Below, piece after piece: positions 6,486-13,256 of a stretch of DNA of 16,038 nt (within the stretch, counting starts at the first letter, position 1; each line of letters starts with the position of its first letter). The position numbers and the translations under genes were made by a program. The stretch comes from Patescibacteria group bacterium (GTDB lineage Bacteria; Patescibacteriota; Minisyncoccia; JAHIHE01): the NCBI GenBank assembly GCA_018899995.1, contig JAHIHE010000030.1:1-16038 (forward strand), given 5' to 3'. The notes under the pieces were generated by a model. That model was given only the letters and a program-made list of their open reading frames with translations, was not told the DNA's origin and ran no database searches.

Positions 6486-6514
6486 TTGACCGAATTTCTT
6501 TTTTAAGATAAGAT
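6486..6514 (+). promoter_or_regulatory. Possible ileS promoter with tandem AAGAT repeats
   Basis: TTGACC (6486-6491) and TAAGAT (6509-6514) are 17 bp apart. The -10 lies in a short tandem array of AAGAT units (about 6505-6521). The -10 match is moderate and a second TTGACT lies at 6473-6478, so the exact start is uncertain. Apart from the palindromic repeat and the leader hairpins, the 363-bp gap 6270-6632 shows no gene. Confidence 0.35.
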
Positions 6515-6559
6515 AAGATAAGTTAAGGTAAAATTTCAATTATTAAAGAGAAAAATTTT

Positions 6560-6626
6560 GTAAACCCCGTTACCACGGGTTTATCCACTTTGACTGCGTA
6601 CAGAGCGTTTTGGTAGCGGGGTAAAC
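6560..6626 (+). promoter_or_regulatory. Structured ileS leader: competing hairpins
   Basis: GTAAACCCCGTTACCA (6560-6575) can pair with TGGTAGCGGGGTAAAC (6611-6626) at 14 of 16 positions including one G-U. This large stem ends 6 bp before the ileS ATG and contains the only GGGG that could act as a ribosome-binding site. A smaller hairpin using the same 5' arm (CCCGT 6566-6570 with ACGGG 6575-6579) is mutually exclusive with it. The arrangement suggests a translational switch. It lacks the T-box consensus, so I do not call it a T-box. Confidence 0.4.
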
Positions 6627-6632
6627 TTAAAC

Positions 6633-9600
6633 ATGTTTAAACCAAATAATAAAGAAAGTAATTTACATAAAACAGAACAAAAATCCTCTGTTGCTCTCCG
6701 CGAGGAGGCGATTTTGAAATTCTGGGAAGAAAACAAAATTTTTGAGAAATCCGTCAGTCAACGGCCGGAATCAAGAAAATTTATTTTTTACGAAGGTCCG
6801 CCGACTGCCAATGGCAAGCCGGGAATCCATCATGTTTTGGCGCGGTCTTTTAAGGACATAATTTGCCGCTATAAAACAATGCGGGGATATAGAGTTGAGC
6901 GGAAAGCCGGCTGGGATACGCATGGTCTTCCTGTGGAGCTTCAAGTGGAAAAGGATCTCAAGATTTCTTCAAAGCCCGAAATAGAAAAATTTGGCATTGA
7001 AAAATTCAATAAAAAATGCAAAGCCTCGGTTTGGAAATACAAAGACGAATGGGAGAGGATGACCAAGCGCATCGCTTTTTGGCTGGACTTGGAACATCCT
7101 TATATTACCTACAGCAATGAATACATTGAATCGGTCTGGTGGATTTTATCCGAGATTTATAAAAAAGGTTTGATTTATGAAGGGCACAAAGTAGTGCCGT
7201 ATTGTTCGCGTTGCGGCACAGGTTTATCAAGCCACGAAGTGGCGCAAGGGTATAAAAAGATAAAAGATACTTCGGTTTATATAAAATTTAAAATTAAATC
7301 CGGCCAGAAAATCGGTGGTTTTATTACTGATGATAATACTTATTTTCTGATTTGGACGACTACGTCGTGGACTTTGCCCGGAAATGTGGCGTTGGCAGTG
7401 GGGGAAAATATTGAATATGTTTTAGTTAAACTTACAAAAGAAAGAGAACAATCGGGAAAAGTTAGTTATTATTATATTATTCTTGCTAAGGATATTTATG
7501 AAAAGTCTAAAAAATCAGATCATCCACTATATGAAAAAATTGGAACCTATCTTGATTATGCCCCAGATTTACCAATTGGATTACCCGACAATCCAGATTT
7601 TGTTGAAAAAGATACAGGAGAAATTATAAAAAGTTTTTTTGGCAAAGATCTACTTGGTCTAGAATACGAACAATTATTTGATTTTATAAAACCCGACAAG
7701 CCCGCTTTTAAAGTCGTATCAGGGAATTTTGTAACAACTCAAGACGGTTCAGGAATTGTCCATATTGCGCCGGCGTTTGGCGAGGATGATATGCAAGTGG
7801 CAAAAGAAAACGATCTGCCGGTTTTGATGACTGTGAATTTGCAAGGGAAATTCATTCCGGAAATTACTCCGTGGCAGGGAAAATATGTGGCGAGAGAAGA
7901 AACCAATAAAGAAATCATCAGCGAGCTGGAAAAGCGAGGCGTTTTATTCAAAAAGGAAGAAATAGAGCATGATTATCCTTTTTGCTGGCGTTGCGGCACG
8001 AAATTGATTTACTACGCCAAAAAATCCTGGTTTATCAAGATGACGGACGAAAAGATTAAAAGGGCGCTTATTGAAAATAACGAAAAAATAAATTGGGTTC
8101 CGGAGTATATCAAAAAGGGCCGTTTTGGCGAGTGGCTGCGCGAGGTGAAGGATTGGGCGCTTTCGCGCGAACGTTATTGGGGAACACCGCTGCCGATCTG
8201 GAAATGTAAAAAATGTAAGGATATAGAAGTGATCAATTCTATTGACGATTTGCGTGCGAAGACTTCGAAGAGGATAATGAAGATTATATTTTTAAGACAT
8301 GGGGAAAGCGGAAAAAATATAGAAGGAATCAACTCGGATAGTCTTGAAAAATATCCTTTAATCGAAGAGGGAATAAAGCATGCCGAGAAAGCGGCCAGTA
8401 AACTCAAGGATAACGGGATTGATGTCATAATCACATCTCCAGTTTTGCGCACCAGGCAGACGGCGGAAATCATAAACAAAAAATTGAAAGTCGAAGTAAT
8501 AACGAATAATTTAGTGACGGAATATAAATACGGATCCTGGAACGATAAGACCAAGAAATATCTTCTGGAAAATGACGAGCTTTATAGAAATTACAAAAAA
8601 ATAGATAATCCGGCGGAAAAATATAATTTCGTACACGGAGGTGATGGGGAGTCGAGAGCTCAAATGGAAATTCGTATTAAAGAGTTCGTTGATTTTTGCC
8701 TCGAAAAATATCCCGGAAAAAATATTTTGGTTGTGGGTCATGGCGGATTGAATGGAATATTTAAAAGGGTTTTAAGCGGTATTTCGATCAGTGGCTTCTT
8801 TGTGGCTGAAAACGCGCTTGGTTATTGCGAGAGTGAAATCTACTATGTAGACGAAAAAGGAAGGGAATTTAATTTGCATCGGCCTTACATAGATGGTATT
8901 ACTTTTAAATGCGATAAATGCGGCGGAGAAATGCGGCGAGTTCCCAATGTGATTGATTGCTGGTTTGATTCCGGTTCAATGCCATTCGCTCAAGACCATT
9001 GGCCTTTCGCTCAAAACCAAAAACCAAAAACCAAAAACCAAAAACTATCTCCGCCGGAACTTTTTCCCGCCGATTATATCAGCGAAGCGATTGATCAGAC
9101 GAGAGGGTGGTTTTATACTTTATTGGCAATTTCAACTTTATTGGATTTTGGCGCGCCTTATAAAAATGTCATTACTTACGGCCATGTTTTGGATGCCATG
9201 GGACAGAAAATGAGCAAATCAAAAGGCAATGTAGTTGACCCTTGGGAGGTGGCTGATAAATATGGCATTGATGTTTTGCGGTGGTATTTTTATACAGTTG
9301 GCGGTCCGGGCGAGCCCAAAAGATTTGATTTTAAAGATCTTGCCGAAGTGCAGAATAAATTTTTCCGCACCTATTGGAATTCGTATCTGTTTTTTAAAAC
9401 TTATGGTAAGGAAAAAAGGCCCGCTTCGCCGAATCAAGGCGAGTTTTCGGCAAAAGCCAAGGACTTGAACTTATTGGACAGATGGATTATCTCGCGGTTA
9501 AACGAAACAATTTTAGAGGCGACAAAACTTCTTGATGATTACGATGTTATCCGTTCGGCTCGGCTGATCGGAAATTTCGTTGATGAATTATCCAATTGGT

Positions 9601-10391
9601 ACATACGCCGTTCGCGCGACAGAATGCGAACTCCCGCTTCGCCAAAGCTCCAGCGAGGCGAGGAAGAATCTGCGGCCGTCTGGACTCTCTCGCTGGTTTT
9701 AAGTGAGTTGACAAAACTTACCGCGCCCTTTGCGCCGTTTATTTCGGAAGAAATTTATCGCGATATTAAAATTAATAATTGTCCGGAAAGCGTCCATCTT
9801 TCTGATTGGCCAAAAGCCGATGAAAAATTGATCGATAAGAATTTAAATAAAAAAATGGAAGGAATTCGTACAATAGTAACTTTAGGTTTAGCGGCGCGCG
9901 CTAAGGCAAAGATTAAAGTTCGGCAACCAGTCGCTTCGCTCAAAATCAAAAATCAAAAATCAAAAATCAAAATTAAGGAAGAATTATTAAATTTAATCAA
10001 AGATGAACTGAATGTTAAAAATATAATTTTTACAGAAAAGATTAATGAAGAAAAAGGTTGGATAATTGAAAAAAGCGGTGAAATTACAGTAGCGCTTGAT
10101 ACAAAAATTACCGACGAACTCAAGGAAGAGGGAATTGTTCGCGATATAGCGCGGCATATTCAGACAATGCGTAAAGACTTGGGTTTGACCAAGGAAGATT
10201 GGATAGAGGTTTATTGCGAAAAAAGCGGAAGTGCGGGGAAAATATTTGCCAATGCCAAATGGGAAAAATACATCAAAGAAAAAACTATTATGAAAAATAT
10301 CAGCGATTATCAAGCGGGGGAGAAATACGATATGGAAAAAGATCTGCTGCTTGAAGGCGAGAAAATTAAATTTGGAGTTAAAAAAATGTAA
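6633..10391 (+). CDS. ileS: Isoleucyl-tRNA synthetase (type 2-like) with inserted histidine-phosphatase domain
   Basis: This enzyme attaches isoleucine to tRNA-Ile. Class I features: signature GIHH (64-67) in place of canonical HxGH, CP1 editing domain with WTTTSWTLPGN (from 241) and GEDD (383-386), KMSKS (859-863), and an alpha-helical anticodon-binding C-terminus. Cys pairs lie at 191/194, 451/454, 525/528 and 760/763. The RFGEWLREVKDWALSRERYWGTPLPIW stretch and the GxHH variant fit the eukaryote-like IleRS2 group, known for mupirocin resistance. At 1,252 residues it is about 200 longer than usual. The excess is largely a complete histidine-phosphatase domain (about 546-746) between knuckles 525/528 and 760/763. 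Smaller in-frame insertions come from repeats at 9012, 9420, 9633 and 9941. No clear Shine-Dalgarno is seen, only GGGG at 6618-6621; the ATG at 6633 fits the family N-terminus. The core motifs are intact, so it is likely functional and the essential ileS. Confidence 0.95.
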   Translation: MFKPNNKESNLHKTEQKSSVALREEAILKFWEENKIFEKSVSQRPESRKFIFYEGPPTANGKPGIHHVLARSFKDIICRYKTMRGYRVERKAGWDTHGLPVELQVEKDLKISSKPEIEKFGIEKFNKKCKASVWKYKDEWERMTKRIAFWLDLEHPYITYSNEYIESVWWILSEIYKKGLIYEGHKVVPYCSRCGTGLSSHEVAQGYKKIKDTSVYIKFKIKSGQKIGGFITDDNTYFLIWTTTSWTLPGNVALAVGENIEYVLVKLTKEREQSGKVSYYYIILAKDIYEKSKKSDHPLYEKIGTYLDYAPDLPIGLPDNPDFVEKDTGEIIKSFFGKDLLGLEYEQLFDFIKPDKPAFKVVSGNFVTTQDGSGIVHIAPAFGEDDMQVAKENDLPVLMTVNLQGKFIPEITPWQGKYVAREETNKEIISELEKRGVLFKKEEIEHDYPFCWRCGTKLIYYAKKSWFIKMTDEKIKRALIENNEKINWVPEYIKKGRFGEWLREVKDWALSRERYWGTPLPIWKCKKCKDIEVINSIDDLRAKTSKRIMKIIFLRHGESGKNIEGINSDSLEKYPLIEEGIKHAEKAASKLKDNGIDVIITSPVLRTRQTAEIINKKLKVEVITNNLVTEYKYGSWNDKTKKYLLENDELYRNYKKIDNPAEKYNFVHGGDGESRAQMEIRIKEFVDFCLEKYPGKNILVVGHGGLNGIFKRVLSGISISGFFVAENALGYCESEIYYVDEKGREFNLHRPYIDGITFKCDKCGGEMRRVPNVIDCWFDSGSMPFAQDHWPFAQNQKPKTKNQKLSPPELFPADYISEAIDQTRGWFYTLLAISTLLDFGAPYKNVITYGHVLDAMGQKMSKSKGNVVDPWEVADKYGIDVLRWYFYTVGGPGEPKRFDFKDLAEVQNKFFRTYWNSYLFFKTYGKEKRPASPNQGEFSAKAKDLNLLDRWIISRLNETILEATKLLDDYDVIRSARLIGNFVDELSNWYIRRSRDRMRTPASPKLQRGEEESAAVWTLSLVLSELTKLTAPFAPFISEEIYRDIKINNCPESVHLSDWPKADEKLIDKNLNKKMEGIRTIVTLGLAARAKAKIKVRQPVASLKIKNQKSKIKIKEELLNLIKDELNVKNIIFTEKINEEKGWIIEKSGEITVALDTKITDELKEEGIVRDIARHIQTMRKDLGLTKEDWIEVYCEKSGSAGKIFANAKWEKYIKEKTIMKNISDYQAGEKYDMEKDLLLEGEKIKFGVKKM
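8268..8870 (+). other. Histidine-phosphatase (phosphoglycerate mutase-like) domain inside IleRS
   Basis: Residues about 546-746 of the synthetase read as a whole histidine-phosphatase superfamily domain. The N-terminal strand and motif KIIFLRHGES place Arg555 and the nucleophile His556. TSPVLRTRQTAEI contains Arg606, TEYKYGSW contains the putative acid Glu630, and VVGHGG contains His703. All residues needed for a phosphohistidine mechanism are therefore present. The flanks (SIDDLRAKTSK before, NLHRPYIDGITFKCDKCGG after) join smoothly as in normal IleRS, so the domain is a clean in-frame insertion in the zinc-ribbon loop. Substrate is unknown. The domain could be read from M549, but there is no separate start signal. 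Confidence 0.9.
9012..9045. repeat. Heptamer tandem repeat (CCAAAAA unit) within ileS
   Basis: A 7-bp period is seen with CC at 9017, 9024, 9031 and 9038. Three units (21 bp) keep the frame and encode a low-complexity Lys/Gln/Asn peptide between SMPFAQDHWPF and the conserved FPADYISEAIDQTRGW segment. It is preceded by TTCGCTCAAAA, also found before the second heptamer array. Confidence 0.85.
9420..9443. repeat. In-frame palindromic element, copy 3 (in ileS)
   Basis: CCCGCTTCGCC is followed by a spacer and GGCGAG, giving TTCGCC/GGCGAG-type arms. It encodes PASPNQGE within a variable linker of the synthetase, just before the DLNLLDRWI helix. Confidence 0.55.
9633..9663. repeat. In-frame palindromic element, copy 4 (in ileS)
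   Basis: It starts with the same CCCGCTTCGCC as copy 3 and ends GCGAGGCGAG. It encodes PASPKLQRGEE in the same frame as copy 3. It matches the intergenic block at 13442-13471 at about 27 of 30 bases by eye. It sits between RRSRDRM and the next C-terminal-domain helix. Confidence 0.65.
9941..9973. repeat. Heptamer tandem repeat (TCAAAAA unit) within ileS
   Basis: TC recurs every 7 bp (9946, 9953, 9960, 9967). The array follows CGCTTCGCTCAAAA, like the first array, and encodes LKIKNQKSKIKIK. It lies in the C-terminal region where spacing between helices is flexible. Confidence 0.85.
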
Positions 10392-10443
10392 TAACTTTTA
10401 TTGGAATAATTTATTGTTAAGAAATTTCAATATTGCTATTATT

Positions 10444-10605
10444 TGTCATTGCGAGTCCTGTACTCAGGGCGAAGCAATCTCAAGTTTCGGCTATAGATTG
10501 CTTCGTCGCTTCGCCAGCTGGCGGAGGCTCCTCGCCCTGTTAGATAATTTATATCAAATATGTACAAGTGAAATATATTACCATCTAACAGGGCGAGCAA
10601 TGACA
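10444..10605. mobile_element. MITE-like palindromic element between ileS and recO
   Basis: The element is bounded by a perfect 9-bp inverted repeat, TGTCATTGC (10444-10452) and GCAATGACA (10597-10605). Inside are a perfect 10-bp stem (GAAGCAATCT 10471-10480 with AGATTGCTTC 10495-10504) and a perfect 15-bp stem (CTCGCCCTGTTAGAT 10531-10545 with its complement 10583-10597). It encodes no convincing protein. The GTCATTGCGAG...GAAGCAATCT wording resembles repeats scattered through many bacterial genomes. It fills most of the 307-bp gap after ileS. The rest is AT-rich, with a small AGCC-GAA-GGCT hairpin near 10610-10620. Confidence 0.65.
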
Positions 10606-10663
10606 GAAGAGCCGAAGGCTTAATTTATTCTTTGTTTAAAAATTTAGTCATTGAAAATTATTT

Positions 10664-10691
10664 AGAAATTAGAAATTAAAAATTAAAAATT
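10664..10691. repeat. Heptamer tandem repeat upstream of recO
   Basis: Four 7-bp units (AGAAATT twice, AAAAATT twice) end 7 bp before the recO ATG. They are similar in period and A-richness to the two arrays in ileS. They leave no recognisable ribosome-binding site for recO. Confidence 0.7.
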
Positions 10692-10698
10692 TTTAATC

Positions 10699-11334
10699 AT
10701 GGAACTCCCTTATTCCCAACAAGGCATAGTTTTAGCAAGCGACGATTTTAAAGAGAAAGACAGAATTTTGACAATCTACACGAAAGAATTTGGCAAAATC
10801 AGGGCGATAAGCCGGGGTTCGCGGAAAATAGATTCAAAGCTTGCCCCGCATCTTGAAGTTTTAAGCTATTCAAACTTGATGCTTTTTTCCGGCAAATCGC
10901 TGATTACCATTACCGGAGCGTTTGAAATTAAGAATTTCCGGAATCTGAAAAACAGCGCGGAAAAATTATCAGCCGCTTTGTATCTGGCGGAATTGCTAAA
11001 CCGAGCGACATTTGAAAATCTTCCGGATGAAGAAATTTTTAATCTTCTGCTGGATTTGCTGAAATATCTGGATAAAGATATTCATGAAAGCGCTGAAAAG
11101 CTTAAGCCGGCGGAAGTAATTTTGATTTTTAAATTTAAGCTTTTAAATTTCTTAGGTCTGCTTCCGGAAGCAGAAAAAGGCGAATACGACCTTGTTTTCA
11201 AATTCGCCCGCGCGGATTTCGCTGAATCGGAAAATTTAAACCTGTCAACCGCGGAAAAAGAAAAGCTGGACAAAGGATTGAATTATTCCTTTGCCGATAT
11301 ACTTTCAAAAAATTTAAACAAATTTAATCAATAG
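10699..11334 (+). CDS. recO: DNA repair protein RecO
   Basis: RecO works in the RecFOR pathway, displacing SSB and loading RecA at gaps and helping anneal strands. The 211-residue protein starts with the family's OB-fold pattern: YSQQGIVLASDDFKEKDRILTIYTKEFGKIRAISRGSRK, then HLEVLSYSNLMLFSGKSL. The helical domain contains the typical AALYLAELLNRATFENLPDEEIFNLLLDLL and FKFKLLNFLGLLPE segments. It is somewhat shorter than many RecO proteins (about 240) and has no cysteines, so the zinc-binding site seen in some family members is missing. The stop is 6 bp before the next ATG, implying co-transcription with the surface protein. Confidence 0.88.
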   Translation: MELPYSQQGIVLASDDFKEKDRILTIYTKEFGKIRAISRGSRKIDSKLAPHLEVLSYSNLMLFSGKSLITITGAFEIKNFRNLKNSAEKLSAALYLAELLNRATFENLPDEEIFNLLLDLLKYLDKDIHESAEKLKPAEVILIFKFKLLNFLGLLPEAEKGEYDLVFKFARADFAESENLNLSTAEKEKLDKGLNYSFADILSKNLNKFNQ

Positions 11335-11340
11335 AGTCAT

Positions 11341-13080
11341 ATGAAAAAAGTTTTTTTGACAATCGCGCTTTTAGCCGTTTTGGGATTTTTCGCATCCTCC
11401 ATTTACCAGAGTTTTTATAAAAACGGCAAATCTTTCAATGAGGCGAACACAGTCATCCGCGTTGACGGGCCAAAAGAGGCGGAGATAGGCGACGAAGCGG
11501 TTTTCTCAATTTACTACAAAAACGGCAACAGGGTTAATTTAAAAGATGCCGTACTTACCTTGAAATATTCCGAAGGAGGATTTAGCGACATTAAGGATAT
11601 TTCCGGATTCGGAACGATAAAAAAACAGTCAATCGTCTGGGAAATGGGAGAAATCGCCGGCGGCTTTGAGGGAACGATTAAATTTTCCGCGAAAATAGCC
11701 GGCCTGAACGCAAATTTGCTTACTGCCGCGATGGATTATCAGTCGGAAAATTTTAATTCCGATTTTTCCGCCAAAAATGAATATACTTTCAGCATAAAAT
11801 CCCCCAAAATATCCCTGGACATTTTTGCTCCTAAAGAGCTGGTTAGCGGACAGGAAATAAAATATGTTCTTGCTTATACCAACTCCACTCCGGTTAATTT
11901 TGACGGAGTCAGAATTAAATTCAATTATCCCGCGGGATTCGTTTTTTCGGGCAGCAATCCCAAATCAGGCGATGCAAATGATATTTGGGAAATTCAAAAC
12001 CTTACAAAATCTTCCAGCGGACAAATAGAAATAAACGGCGTTTTAAGCGGCGAGAGTGCGGAAATTAAAACAACCGGAGTCGTGATTGAGCAGAAAAACG
12101 GCGAAGGAAAATTTGTTTTCAATAACGAAACAAGCGCGCAGACCAGCATAATCAGTTCTCCGTTTTCCGTATCCCAGACAATAAACGGCAAAGAAATTTA
12201 CGCAGCGAGCGCCGATGAGATTTTGAATTACACGGTTAGATTCAGAAACCTCGCGCAAGAGCCGCAAAATAATCTAGTGGTAAGCATTGTTTTAGAGGGA
12301 GAAGCGGCCGATTTTTCCACGCTTGCCGCGGAAAACGCCACGGTTGATAAATCGACGCGCACGATTACTTGGGACAAAAAAAGCAAAAACGAGTTAGCGA
12401 GTTTGGCTCCAGACAAAGAGATAGAAGTGAGTTTTAGCTTAAGAGTGAAAAACCAACTTCCGGTTTCCGATTCCGCGGGAACGGGATTTCTGATAAAGGA
12501 TGCCATTATCCTCAAAGACGGCAATATTTTTAACGCCGATGGCGACAACAAAACAATTATTTCTTCCGCTTTTGAAACCAAAGTGAATTCTTTTGTCGCG
12601 CTTTTTACGCGCGGATATTTTAACGATGACGGCCGGCTTACTGCTGCCGGACCAATTCCTCCAAAAGTTGGCGAGACCACCACATACAACATCCATTGGC
12701 AAATTTTGAACACAAACAACAAAATCAAAAATACTAAGATTACCGGAGTTCTGCCGGAAAATGTAAGATGGGTGGGCAATATATTTCCACTGGAGGAAAA
12801 AATATTTTATGATATAAATTCACGAACAATAACATGGGAAGCCGGCGCGCTTGAGCCGGGTGTCGGAACCTTGTCTCCCTTGAGAGAAGTTTTGTTTCAG
12901 GTAAGCGTGAATCCAATAGTGCAGGATATCGGAAAATATCTGGTTCTGGTTGACAAAAATATTTTAACCGCTACCGATGACTTTACTTTAAGCGAAATTT
13001 CTACATCTTCGGAAGGCATTACCACTCGCCTACCCGATGATTTAAGCATCGGCGCCGAACAAGGAATAGTCGCGCAATGA
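11341..13080 (+). CDS. Secreted/anchored surface protein with DUF11-like Ig-fold repeats
   Basis: This 579-residue protein has an N-terminal signal anchor (KKVFLTIALLAVLGFFASSIY, about residues 2-22) and no lipobox Cys, so it is probably membrane-tethered with the rest outside. Four beta-rich repeats are seen at about 40-125, 150-240, 270-375 and 420-530. Each has a DUF11-like pattern: a 'G-x-E-x-x-Y-x-[IV]-x-[YF]-x-N' strand, a loop, then 'I-x-W-x-[LM]-x-x-[LI]' and a closing strand (e.g. IVWEMGEIAGG, ITWDKKSKNELASLAP, ITWEAGALEPG). Such repeats occur in large adhesins and stalks. There is no C-terminal sorting motif. It is expressed with recO (6-bp gap), a pairing without obvious functional sense. 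Repeat boundaries are by eye. Confidence 0.7.
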   Translation: MKKVFLTIALLAVLGFFASSIYQSFYKNGKSFNEANTVIRVDGPKEAEIGDEAVFSIYYKNGNRVNLKDAVLTLKYSEGGFSDIKDISGFGTIKKQSIVWEMGEIAGGFEGTIKFSAKIAGLNANLLTAAMDYQSENFNSDFSAKNEYTFSIKSPKISLDIFAPKELVSGQEIKYVLAYTNSTPVNFDGVRIKFNYPAGFVFSGSNPKSGDANDIWEIQNLTKSSSGQIEINGVLSGESAEIKTTGVVIEQKNGEGKFVFNNETSAQTSIISSPFSVSQTINGKEIYAASADEILNYTVRFRNLAQEPQNNLVVSIVLEGEAADFSTLAAENATVDKSTRTITWDKKSKNELASLAPDKEIEVSFSLRVKNQLPVSDSAGTGFLIKDAIILKDGNIFNADGDNKTIISSAFETKVNSFVALFTRGYFNDDGRLTAAGPIPPKVGETTTYNIHWQILNTNNKIKNTKITGVLPENVRWVGNIFPLEEKIFYDINSRTITWEAGALEPGVGTLSPLREVLFQVSVNPIVQDIGKYLVLVDKNILTATDDFTLSEISTSSEGITTRLPDDLSIGAEQGIVAQ

Positions 13081-13082
13081 AA

Positions 13083-13125
13083 GGCGGGGCTTGCCCGCCC
13101 AACTTTTCAAAAAAGTTAGGCGGGC
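13083..13125 (+). terminator. GC-rich hairpins after the surface-protein gene
   Basis: Three GC arms compete: GGCGGG (13083-13088), CCCGCC (13094-13099) and GGCGGGC (13119-13125). The longest structure pairs GCCCGCC-CAACTTTT with AAAAGTT-AGGCGGGC around a tiny loop. No long T-run follows directly, so termination is plausible but not certain. The next bases start the -35 of the pheA leader promoter. Confidence 0.55.
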
Positions 13126-13153
13126 TTGACAAGATTTTTATAAATAGTATGCT
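13126..13153 (+). promoter_or_regulatory. Promoter of the pheA leader
   Basis: A consensus TTGACA (13126-13131) is followed after 16 bp by TATGCT (13148-13153). Start of transcription would fall near 13160, about 16 nt before the leader-peptide ATG. A second -10-like TATAGT lies at 13157-13162. Confidence 0.55.
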
Positions 13154-13175
13154 GGTTATAGTTTAGATAAATTTT

Positions 13176-13256
13176 ATGGTTTATTCGCAAAACAACCGAT
13201 TTTTCTTTTTCTTTTTTACGCCGCCAATTGGCAGGTTGTCTTTGCGTATAAATTAA
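13176..13256 (+). CDS. Phe-rich leader peptide of the pheA attenuator
   Basis: This is a 26-codon ORF. The peptide starts MVYSQNNR, then has six consecutive Phe residues encoded at 13200-13217 (TTT TTC TTT TTC TTT TTT), then TPPIGRLSLRIN and TAA at 13254-13256. Its nature matches the E. coli pheL leader, which also has Phe runs upstream of pheA. The peptide itself probably has no function; translating the Phe codons senses charged tRNA-Phe. The codons are flanked by RNA segments able to form mutually exclusive hairpins, and a terminator lies 30 bp past the stop. The downstream gene encodes prephenate dehydratase, the committed step to Phe, which makes chance unlikely. No strong Shine-Dalgarno precedes the ATG. 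Confidence 0.85.
   Translation: MVYSQNNRFFFFFFTPPIGRLSLRIN

Noticed and set aside
6540..6632. T-box riboswitch before ileS
   Set aside because: The leader has strong hairpins and fragments such as TGGTAGCGGGG, but the T-box antiterminator consensus (GGTGGnACC-type) and a recognisable specifier stem are absent.
8174..8554. Minus-strand ORF opposite the phosphatase domain of IleRS
   Set aside because: The sense frame carries a full set of catalytic motifs; the antisense frame has none.
8277..8870. Separate phosphatase gene beginning at an internal ATG
   Set aside because: The frame is continuous with IleRS on both sides, there is no stop codon, ribosome-binding site or promoter, and the zinc knuckles on either side need each other.
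10351..10623. Plus-strand ORF overlapping the end of ileS
   Set aside because: Most of it is the MITE-like element with perfect stems, and its start lies inside ileS in another frame.
12228..12779. Minus-strand ORF of 183 codons within the surface-protein gene
   Set aside because: It is antisense to the well-patterned DUF11-like repeats and shows no domain of its own.
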